Shown here in pieces: positions 1 through 5,848 of a stretch of 64,000 nucleotides of DNA (its first letter is position 1; each line of letters opens with the position of its first letter). The position numbers were made by a program, and so were the translations under genes. The notes under the pieces are model-generated. The model searched no databases and was not told where the DNA came from. It saw nothing but the letters and a program-made list of their open reading frames with translations. The stretch comes from Collinsella sp. WCA1-178-WT-3 (M1) (GTDB taxonomy: Bacteria; Actinomycetota; Coriobacteriia; Coriobacteriales; Coriobacteriaceae), in assembly GCF_009696325.1 (NCBI RefSeq), contig NZ_VUME01000009.1, positions 1 through 64,000 on the forward strand, read 5' to 3'.

Positions 1-34
1 TTCATCCTGAGCCAGGATCGAACTCTCCGTCCAA
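1..34 (-). rRNA. rrs: 16S ribosomal RNA, 5' end only
   Basis: Read on the minus strand, these bases contain AGAGTTCGATCCTGGCTCAG, the universally conserved beginning of bacterial 16S rRNA. The mature 5' end is placed about 8 bases before AGAGTT by analogy with E. coli, so the boundary is good to a few bases. The rest of the gene lies outside the window to the left. Confidence 0.95.
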
Positions 35-513
35 ATATGTTTGGGCCTCGAGCCCGTCCGGTCCTCTCAGTCATCGCTGATCGGTTCCGTTCGATTCATA
101 TGGTTCTGTTAGATAGGAAAAGGAATTCTCGGGGCCGCCTCTCGGCGGCCTTGCGAAAAACGAATCCAAGTCAGACCATTTCAAATGGTTCGATGTCTGC
201 CCGGATGCGACACATCTGGTGTGTCCATCCTCGCAGTATCCGGTTCTCAAGGTGCACGCCTGCGCGTCTCATCCGGTCCGACCGGGCCGCGCGGCAAGGA
301 GATATATTGCCAGACCGCGAAGCGATGTGGGACGTCAATTCCACTCTTCATAAGTCCTACACAATATATCGCTTTCTATATAAGTAATAGAAAGGCTGGT
401 GCAGAAATACTGCACGTATCAGATGATGACCCTTCGGTTAAGAGATATATAAAGATCGGTCACCTGTAAGTGTCTATCTACCCGCGCTTTTGCTATATAA
501 ACCAGCGCCTTAG
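35..513 (-). promoter_or_regulatory. rRNA operon promoter and leader region (no gene)
   Basis: This ~480-base stretch between the rplT terminator and the 16S gene has no credible coding sequence. It is AT-rich around 360-500, with several TATATA-like segments on the minus strand, where rrn promoters would be expected, and GC-rich nearer the 16S gene. A strong GGCCGCC/GGCGGCC hairpin lies near 134-152 in the leader. I could not pick one -35/-10 pair with correct spacing, so the promoter itself is inferred from position and composition only. Confidence 0.45.
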
Positions 514-552
514 ATAAAAAGAGGGAGCGCCGCGCACAGCGCGACACTCCCC
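514..552 (-). terminator. Rho-independent terminator after rplT
   Basis: On the minus strand, GGGAG-TGTCGCGC pairs with GCGCGGCG-CTCCC and is followed by TCTTTTTATC. It sits 20 bases after the rplT stop codon and closes the infC-rpmI-rplT operon before the rRNA promoter region. Confidence 0.85.
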
Positions 553-572
553 TAGCGATTCAAGAGAATCAA

Positions 573-932
573 TTAGGCCTCGAGAGCCTTCTTGGCGATG
601 GTAGCCAGCTCGTTGAAAGACTCGATGTCCTCGTAAGCCATCTGAGCCAGGACCTTGCGGTCGAGCTCGATACCGGCGACCTTCAGGCCGTGCATGAACT
701 GAGAGTAAGAGATGTCGTTCAGGCGAGCAGCAGCGTTGATACGGGTGATCCAGAGAGAGCGAATCTCGCGCTTCTTATTGCGGCGGTCACGGTACTGATA
801 CTGCAGAGAGTGCTGGACCTGCTCTTTAGCATGCTTGTAAGTACGCGAAGCGGCACCGTAGTAACCCTTCGCACGGTGCATAACGGTACGGCGCTTCTTC
901 TTGGCGGCAACAGCGCGCTTAATACGTGCCAT
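573..932 (-). CDS. rplT: Large ribosomal subunit protein L20
   Basis: A 119-residue, very basic protein beginning MARIKRAVAAKKKRR, the usual L20 N-terminus, with the rRNA-binding AKGYYGAASR segment (residues 22-31) and the family's normal length. L20 binds 23S rRNA early in 50S assembly and in many bacteria also binds the mRNA leader of its own operon to repress it. A Shine-Dalgarno TAGGAG lies 9-10 bases before the ATG. It is the last gene of the conserved infC-rpmI-rplT operon and is followed by a strong terminator. Confidence 0.98.
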   Translation of the reverse strand: MARIKRAVAAKKKRRTVMHRAKGYYGAASRTYKHAKEQVQHSLQYQYRDRRNKKREIRSLWITRINAAARLNDISYSQFMHGLKVAGIELDRKVLAQMAYEDIESFNELATIAKKALEA

Positions 933-978
933 GTTCTATCAACTCCTAGACGGTTAAACGAAAAACGGGAACGCTAAC

Positions 979-1170
979 TTAGGCGAGACGCGACTTGATG
1001 ACCTTGCGGTCGGCAGCGGCGATCTCGGTCTCCTGACGGAAGCCACGCTTACGCTTGGTGGACTTCTTGCTCAGGATGTGGCTCTTGAAAGCCTTGGCGC
1101 GCATAAGCTTGCCGGTACCAGTCTTGCGGAAACGCTTCTTGGTGCCGCTGTGGGACTTCATCTTAGGCAT
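979..1170 (-). CDS. rpmI: Large ribosomal subunit protein L35
   Basis: A 63-residue basic protein starting [14 protein letters not shown], diagnostic for L35, with the terminal RKVIKSRLA typical of the family. It is a 50S structural protein. An AAGGAG site precedes the ATG. It lies between infC (32 bases upstream) and rplT (46 bases downstream) in the classical order, so the three are almost certainly one transcript. Confidence 0.98.
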   Translation of the reverse strand: MPKMKSHSGTKKRFRKTGTGKLMRAKAFKSHILSKKSTKRKRGFRQETEIAAADRKVIKSRLA

Positions 1171-1202
1171 GAAATACTCCTTAATCGGTTACAGAACACT
1201 AG

Positions 1203-1757
1203 TTACTTAGTATCACTTGCCGCTTTATCCTCATCAAAGGCGCCCTTAATCGGGGCGAGCAGCATAAGCATGTTACGGCCTTCCATCTTAGGCTTGGACT
1301 CGACCGTAGCGTAAGGCTTAAGATCCTCGGCGAGACGCTCGAGAACGTTAAGACCCTGCTCCGGGTGAGCCATCTCACGGCCGCGGAACATGATGGTGAT
1401 CTTAACGCGTGCGCCCTTCTTGAGGAAACGCAGAACGTGGCCCTTCTTGGTCTCGTAGTCGCCAACGTCGATCTTGGGTCGGAACTTCATTTCCTTAACC
1501 TCGACCTTGGACTGGTTCTTACGAGCAGCCTTGGCCTTCATGGCCTGCTGGTACTTGAACTTACCGTAGTCCATGACCTTGCAGACCGGCGGCTCCGCGT
1601 TGGGAGCGATCTCGACAAGGTCGAGACCCTGATCGTCGGCGACGCGCTGGGCATCGCGGATGGCGAACAGGCCGAGCTGAGAGCCATCGACGCCAATCAA
1701 ACGGCACGAAGATGCAGTGATCTCGTCGTTGATGCGGGTGTCATCAGACTTAGCTAT
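1203..1757 (-). CDS. infC: Translation initiation factor IF-3, probable AUA start
   Basis: The product (184 residues from the proposed start) matches IF-3: N-terminal DDTRINDEI, the linker with NAEPPVCKVMDYGKFKYQQ, and the C-terminal domain with HVLRFLKKGARVKITIMFRGRE. IF-3 binds the 30S subunit and proofreads initiation, discriminating against non-AUG starts. The start is unusual. The in-frame ATG at 1772 is itself part of the sequence ATGGAGG, whose GGAGG looks like the Shine-Dalgarno site, and 8 bases later comes ATA (1755-1757) followed by GCT AAG. No Shine-Dalgarno precedes the 1772 ATG. A rare AUU/AUA/AUC start is known for infC elsewhere and allows IF-3 autoregulation, so I place the start at the ATA. 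If that is wrong, the ATG start adds five residues. Confidence 0.9.
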   Translation of the reverse strand: MAKSDDTRINDEITASSCRLIGVDGSQLGLFAIRDAQRVADDQGLDLVEIAPNAEPPVCKVMDYGKFKYQQAMKAKAARKNQSKVEVKEMKFRPKIDVGDYETKKGHVLRFLKKGARVKITIMFRGREMAHPEQGLNVLERLAEDLKPYATVESKPKMEGRNMLMLLAPIKGAFDEDKAASDTK

Positions 1758-1776
1758 TTTCCCTACCTCCATTCAT

Positions 1777-1810
1777 AAAAAAATAACCCGGCGCTTTTTT
1801 GCAACCAGGT
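1777..1810 (-). promoter_or_regulatory. Putative attenuator in the infC leader
   Basis: On the minus strand ACCTGG (1805-1810) can pair with CCGGGT (1786-1791), and a run rich in T (TATTTTTTT) follows immediately, ending just before the infC ribosome-binding site. A terminator-like hairpin directly ahead of infC matches the L20-controlled leader attenuation known in Bacillus, but the stem is only six pairs with one G-T, and L20 control here is inference. Confidence 0.4.
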
Positions 1811-1890
1811 CGTACACATAGACATCCTCGATATGAGGAAGAGAATCTAAGTTGTATGACCAGTCAGCTGCTCATTGGCGCCAAAAGGTG

Positions 1891-1906
1891 GGAACCCTCG
1901 GGTTCC
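1891..1906 (-). promoter_or_regulatory. Small perfect hairpin in the long infC leader/gap
   Basis: GGAACCC-TC-GGGTTCC is a perfect 7-base-pair hairpin within the ~440-base gap between infC and tRNA-Leu. It lies where a long infC 5' leader would be transcribed and may be part of an L20 regulatory leader. The remainder of 1811-1974 shows no gene. Confidence 0.3.
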
Positions 1907-1974
1907 TCTTTAGGGCATTGCGGAAACAACGCCTTGGCGATAATAACACGTACCGCTCGTTATCACATTACGTA

Positions 1975-2043
1975 CACGAAAAAGGGGGCCTCGACCCCCT
2001 TGAACGCTCTTTTGCATGTATGGTGCCCGAGGCGAGACTCGAA
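1975..2043. repeat. Upstream copy of 69-bp direct repeat: duplicated tRNA-Leu 3' end plus terminator
   Basis: These 69 bases are identical to 2159-2227, which hold the last ~20 bases of tRNA-Leu (CCA end and part of the T arm) and its downstream terminator. This copy has no tRNA body: after the matching T-arm segment the sequence changes to a GC-rich, palindrome-rich stretch (2044-2158) containing the perfect hairpin AAACAGGCC-ACA-GGCCTGTTT. Duplication of a tRNA 3' end is what tRNA-targeted integration leaves behind, but no integrase is nearby. Confidence 0.8.
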
Positions 2044-2158
2044 GGGCCTTCGCTTCGCGAAGCCCCGGGCTTCGGGCGCATGGCGCCCTCGCCACGCTCC
2101 GCTACAAACAGGCCACAGGCCTGTTTGCTTAACGCTCCGCGCGCTCACGCGAGTTCGG

Positions 2159-2227
2159 CACGAAAAAGGGGGCCTCGACCCCCTTGAACGCTCTTTTGCA
2201 TGTATGGTGCCCGAGGCGAGACTCGAA
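2159..2227. repeat. Second copy of 69-bp direct repeat, overlapping tRNA-Leu 3' end
   Basis: Identical over 69 bases to 1975-2043. It spans the functional tRNA-Leu(CAA) 3' end and the terminator. The unit between the two copies is only 115 bases and carries no gene. Confidence 0.8.
2163..2185 (-). terminator. Terminator of tRNA-Leu
   Basis: On the minus strand AAGGGGG-TCGAGG-CCCCCTTTTT follows the tRNA CCA end by about 20 bases. The same hairpin is repeated in the duplicated copy near 1979-2001. Confidence 0.8.
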
Positions 2228-2291
2228 CTCGCACGTTGTTGCCAACGGTGGATTTTGAGTCCACTGCGTCTGCCAATTCCGCCACTCGGGC
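2205..2291 (-). tRNA. tRNA-Leu (anticodon CAA)
   Basis: The minus strand gives an 87-base class II tRNA: acceptor GCCCGAG pairs with CTCGGGC, discriminator A, then an encoded CCA. The anticodon loop CTCAAAA within the GTGGA/TCCAC stem gives CAA, reading UUG codons. A long variable arm (CGTTGGCAACAACG region) and the T loop GTTCGAGTC are present. Its 3' end is duplicated about 180 bases downstream. Confidence 0.96.
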
Positions 2292-2330
2292 ACGTATTGC
2301 GTGAGTTAGTTTATCACAGCTTTCCGTAGA

Positions 2331-3764
2331 TTAGTCCGAAAATGGAACTTCGAGCATTTCGATGAGTTCGACCGTGCGGAGCATCTCGCGCTGACGGCAT
2401 CCGCGACCGTCGACCGAGGCCTCGCCCATCTGGTTATCGTAGGGGTCCTCACGCATACCGTCAAAGACGGGTTCAAACTCTGCCTGGAACCGACAGTTTG
2501 CCACCATGCGCCATGGATCGAGGTTGCCAAAGTAGTGGCGGCGGCGCCATTCCTCCCCCATCCTGCGTGCCGAGGATCCAAACGAGACATCGGCGTTAAG
2601 CCAACCCGTCTGCGGTGTATAGAACTCCGCCCAGTCATGCGAGCCCACCGAGTCGGGCGCAACGTACAGGCCGCTCTGCCAACGTGCGGGCACGCCGGCG
2701 ATGCGGCACATGGTGATAAACGTGAGTGCCATAACACCGCAGTCACCGCGAAGCGAATGCGCGCAGTCATCGGCGATAGAGCCCAGAAGCAGATACGGTG
2801 GCTGGTATCGATAGTCGATATGATGCGTCAAATAATCATAGATAGCCCGAGCGCGGTCGAGCTGATCCTCGAGACCATCGATAACATGTTCGGTCAGCTG
2901 CTGCAGATACGGCGTGAATGCAATATGCGGTCGGTCCTCGGAAATATCCTTGGGCAGCGGCGCGTCCATACACGGATGCGCCGGAAGCGCTCCCCCGTAG
3001 ATATCGCAATAAGCGGCATCAATCAGATAACGATAGGTCACTGAGAACGATCGATCAGCCGAGGAAACCCACGAGGCGGTACGCGCCAAAGCGTTCGCGG
3101 GAGCAAGGACCCCCTCCGGCGTCATATCGAGAATCTCGATATGAGACTGCTGGCGGCAGGCTGCGGCAACGGGAAGCCACGCGCGAACGGCCTCCCCCTC
3201 CAGAGCACCGGGAACAGACACGGATGCTTTAAGCGTAATGGCACGAGACAGCCCGCCCTGTGATTCCATCTTCTTAAGCATCTGGTTGCGCAGCGCAGTT
3301 CCATCCGTAGAATCGGGACGCAGGCCCGGAACCTCCTTGGGATACACACGCAAAGAATCAAGGAAGTTGTCGAGAACGAACAGTTCACCATCGATAAAGC
3401 GCCAGTCGATGCGTTTGCGATCGATTAGGTCGTCAAACTGATCCTCGGTAAACTCCGGCCACTCCTCGCGGATCATCGCAATAGCCTGATCGCGCGACAC
3501 CGAAAAATGAAACGACGTCTCGATCATGCGATACCGCTCGGCACGAACGCAAGCGGCCAACGAGGGATCAGGGCTCTGCTCCAAAAGACGGTCGCAAGCC
3601 GCAACAGCCTGCGCCAGGTACCCGGCGTCCTTGAGACGAAGGATCTCAGGTGGCAATCCAATGTCGAGATGCCGGAAATCATCACAACAAACATCAACAG
3701 AGCAACCAACGGGGCCCTCGGCAACAACCTTTCCATCGGCAGGCAAAACATTAACGACAGCCAT
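2331..3764 (-). CDS. Transglutaminase-like cysteine peptidase domain protein
   Basis: A 477-residue protein without signal peptide or membrane segment. The second half holds a transglutaminase-like (papain-fold) core with the catalytic triad in order: Cys342 in RGDCGVMAL, His376 in GSHDWAEF and Asp392 in NADVSFG. The N-terminal ~180 residues are helical and unrecognised. Such intracellular proteins may act as peptidases or amide hydrolases; the substrate is unknown. I start at the ATG at 3764, preceded by GGGAG, not at the upstream in-frame start at 3788. It stands alone, downstream of fba but separated by a terminator and a large inverted repeat. Confidence 0.8.
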   Translation of the reverse strand: MAVVNVLPADGKVVAEGPVGCSVDVCCDDFRHLDIGLPPEILRLKDAGYLAQAVAACDRLLEQSPDPSLAACVRAERYRMIETSFHFSVSRDQAIAMIREEWPEFTEDQFDDLIDRKRIDWRFIDGELFVLDNFLDSLRVYPKEVPGLRPDSTDGTALRNQMLKKMESQGGLSRAITLKASVSVPGALEGEAVRAWLPVAAACRQQSHIEILDMTPEGVLAPANALARTASWVSSADRSFSVTYRYLIDAAYCDIYGGALPAHPCMDAPLPKDISEDRPHIAFTPYLQQLTEHVIDGLEDQLDRARAIYDYLTHHIDYRYQPPYLLLGSIADDCAHSLRGDCGVMALTFITMCRIAGVPARWQSGLYVAPDSVGSHDWAEFYTPQTGWLNADVSFGSSARRMGEEWRRRHYFGNLDPWRMVANCRFQAEFEPVFDGMREDPYDNQMGEASVDGRGCRQREMLRTVELIEMLEVPFSD

Positions 3765-3810
3765 AACCACTCCCACGCAGAACGACAACCCGAGACCATT
3801 GTACCGACAT

Positions 3811-3835
3811 AAAAAGAAAGCCCCAACAAGGGAGC
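3811..3835 (-). terminator. Probable terminator between fba and the transglutaminase-like gene
   Basis: On the minus strand GCTCC-CTTGTT-GGGGC forms a five-pair stem (one G-T) followed by TTTCTTTTT, just upstream of the transglutaminase-like gene and about 180 bases after the fba stop. The T run is good and the stem short. Confidence 0.5.
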
Positions 3836-3902
3836 CATCAACACCGCTGAACGGTAGTCAAATAAATAATTCAGCCCAGTAACCCTGTAGCGAGTTAACG
3901 AA

Positions 3903-3996
3903 GGAGGCCCCGTTTCCCCGGAGCTGATTCCATCGCGCGACTTCTGGCGAAGCCAGGTGAGCGCGAGGGAAACAGCGTAGGGGAAACGGGGCCTCC
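3903..3996. repeat. 94-bp structured element with 17-bp perfect inverted repeat
   Basis: GGAGGCCCCGTTTCCCC (3903-3919) is the exact reverse complement of 3980-3996. Inside is a second nested hairpin, CTGGC-GAA-GCCAG, flanked by CGCG pairs. The element ends 21 bases after the fba stop codon and has no poly-T tail, so it is not a standard terminator. It resembles the other large palindromes placed at gene 3' ends in this window. Confidence 0.75.
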
Positions 3997-4017
3997 GGCG
4001 GGAAGTTAAACCGCTAC

Positions 4018-4884
4018 TTACGCCTTGTTGACGGAGCCAAACTCCTCCATGAGCTCCTTGGTGCGGGCAACGATGGCCTCGCGACCGGGCTTCAGGAGCT
4101 TGCGGGGGTCATAGCCCTTGCCCTGCTGATCCTTGCCAGCCTCAACGTACTCACGCGTGGCGGCAGCGAAGACAAGCTGCAGGTCGGTGTTGACGTTGAT
4201 CTTGGAGATGCCCAGGGAGATGGCCTTCTTGATCTGATCCTCGGGGATGCCGGTACCACCGTGCAGAACGAGGGGCAGGTCGCCGGTCTGAGCCTTGATC
4301 TCGCTCAGACGCTCGAAGGAAAGACCGGCCCAGTCGGCGGGATACACGCCGTGGATGTTGCCGATGCCGCAGGCGAGGAAGTCGACGCCCAGGTCAGCAA
4401 TCTGCTTGCACTCAGCGGGGTCAGCGAGCTCGCCGTTGGAAGTCACGCCGTCCTCGGTGCCGCCGATGCCGCCGACCTCGGCCTCGATGGACATGCCCTT
4501 GGAATGGGCAAGCTCAACGAGCTCCTTGGTGCGATCGAGGTTAAGCTGGAAGGTTTCCTCGTGAGAGCCGTCATACATGATGGACGTGAAGCCGGCCTCG
4601 ATGCACTTGAAGCAGTCCTCGTAAGAACCGTGATCGAGGTGAAGGGCGACGGGAACGGTAACACCCGTGGCCTCGACGGCAGCCTTGACCATGTCGGCGC
4701 AGACCTTGAAACCGCCCATCCACTTAGCGGCACCAGCGGTGCACTGAAGGATCAGCGGAGACTTGGCCTCCTCGGCGGCCTGGAGAATAGCCAGAGTCCA
4801 CTCGAGGTTGTTGGTGTTGAAGGCACCGAGAGCATACTTGCCGGCCTCGGCCTTCTTGAGCATGTCTGCTGCGTTGACGAGCAT
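4018..4884 (-). CDS. fba: Class II fructose-1,6-bisphosphate aldolase
   Basis: A 288-residue zinc-dependent aldolase that interconverts fructose 1,6-bisphosphate with dihydroxyacetone phosphate and glyceraldehyde 3-phosphate in cytosolic glycolysis and gluconeogenesis. Family marks: ALGAFNTNNLEW near the N-terminus, the metal-ligand segment VALHLDHGSYEDC, SIMYDGSHE, EAEVGGIGGTEDG, and LVLHGGTGIPEDQI, ending with SKINVNTDLQ. The start at 4884 follows a perfect AGGAGG; the open frame runs 32 codons further upstream but without a ribosome site and across a likely promoter. It is monocistronic, with its own promoter and downstream palindrome. Confidence 0.97.
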   Translation of the reverse strand: MLVNAADMLKKAEAGKYALGAFNTNNLEWTLAILQAAEEAKSPLILQCTAGAAKWMGGFKVCADMVKAAVEATGVTVPVALHLDHGSYEDCFKCIEAGFTSIMYDGSHEETFQLNLDRTKELVELAHSKGMSIEAEVGGIGGTEDGVTSNGELADPAECKQIADLGVDFLACGIGNIHGVYPADWAGLSFERLSEIKAQTGDLPLVLHGGTGIPEDQIKKAISLGISKINVNTDLQLVFAAATREYVEAGKDQQGKGYDPRKLLKPGREAIVARTKELMEEFGSVNKA

Positions 4885-4924
4885 AAAAGAAACCTCCTGT
4901 AAGGTTGCTCCGATAACGCATGAG

Positions 4925-4952
4925 ATTTTACCACGGCGTACCCGAGCGTAAA
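4925..4952 (-). promoter_or_regulatory. Probable sigma-70-type promoter of fba
   Basis: On the minus strand TTTACG (-35) is followed after 16 bases by TAAAAT (-10), 40 bases upstream of the fba start codon. Both hexamers are close to consensus. Confidence 0.5.
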
Positions 4953-5078
4953 CGTTCGTTTGTTCACGAATATCGTCCAAACAGACTTTTTTTGACCGTT
5001 TGCCCTACGGAATCGGCCCGTTGGGGAAAATATCTTGACGTTTGGACACTTCTCGTGCTTAAGCAGCTGACTACAAAG

Positions 5079-5762
5079 CTACATCTGCATGAAAGGGTTC
5101 TGCATGAGCTCGCGCGCCATAGTGGTCGAATCACCATGCCCCGTTAAACAAACGGTATCGGCTGGAAGCAGCTGGGCGAGCTTGGAGAGCGAGCGCAGAA
5201 TCGCCGCCTCGTCTCCACCGGCGAGATCGGTGCGGCCGTGGCTGCCCGGGAACAGTGTGTCGCCAACAAAGGCGATGCTTCCCTGCTCGGTGGCGGCGAA
5301 CAAGACAATGCCACCCGGTGTGTGACCGGGCGTCTCGATCACCTGCAGGCAGATATCACCCAATCCAATCGTATCGCCCTCAGCAAGCAATCGCGTCGGC
5401 TCGCCCGGATCGGGCGTATCGATGCCCCACATCGCTCGCTGCTCCTCGATATTCTCACGAGATACCAACACGTCCTTCGCACCTAACTCATATAGGAAAC
5501 CCTTACCGACGGCGGCTCGCGCTCCGGCAACGCCACCTACGTGATCGGCATGGCCATGGGTGCAGACAGCGCCTAGCACGTGCGCGTCAGGATGCTTGGC
5601 ATAGATATATTCCACAAGACGCTCACCTTCCCAGGCCGGATCGATAATCAGGCATTCGCCGCTCGAGATTACGGCGTAACTGTTGGTCTGAATGGGGCCG
5701 TTTACAAGCGCCTCAATCGAAGCCGTACCCCGAGGGGTTAAGTCCAAAGCCGCAGTGACCAT
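5079..5762 (-). CDS. MBL-fold metallo-hydrolase, glyoxalase II-like
   Basis: A 227-residue cytosolic metallo-beta-lactamase-fold protein with the metal-binding motif THGHADH (residues 68-74), a following GHTPGG histidine, the bridging Asp in FVGDTLF and a C-terminal LTGHGDST. This pattern fits the glyoxalase II-like/YcbL branch of thioester or phosphoester hydrolases; the exact substrate cannot be read from sequence. ATG at 5762 has AAGGAGG at good spacing; a GTG two codons earlier is too close to it. The gene follows relA by 86 bases in the same direction, with a hairpin between them. Confidence 0.88.
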   Translation of the reverse strand: MVTAALDLTPRGTASIEALVNGPIQTNSYAVISSGECLIIDPAWEGERLVEYIYAKHPDAHVLGAVCTHGHADHVGGVAGARAAVGKGFLYELGAKDVLVSRENIEEQRAMWGIDTPDPGEPTRLLAEGDTIGLGDICLQVIETPGHTPGGIVLFAATEQGSIAFVGDTLFPGSHGRTDLAGGDEAAILRSLSKLAQLLPADTVCLTGHGDSTTMARELMQNPFMQM

Positions 5763-5786
5763 GAGCACGTCCTCCTTCTACAAGCG

Positions 5787-5810
5787 TCGAGGCATCAAAC
5801 GATGCCTCGA
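5787..5810. promoter_or_regulatory. Perfect 10-bp hairpin between relA and the MBL gene
   Basis: TCGAGGCATC-AAAC-GATGCCTCGA forms a perfect ten-pair stem with a four-base loop. There is no poly-T tail, so it may be a processing or mRNA-stability hairpin, or a weak terminator, within a relA-MBL transcript. Confidence 0.5.
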
Positions 5811-5848
5811 ACGTAGCCAATATCATTACCGTTGTGCGTTCGTCACGC

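Noticed and set aside
1975..2291. Second tRNA-Leu gene
   Set aside because: The copy at 1975-2043 holds only the 3' end and terminator; no anticodon arm or 5' acceptor strand follows.
5787..5810. Intrinsic terminator after relA
   Set aside because: The stem is perfect but there is no T tract on either strand, so I list it only as a hairpin.
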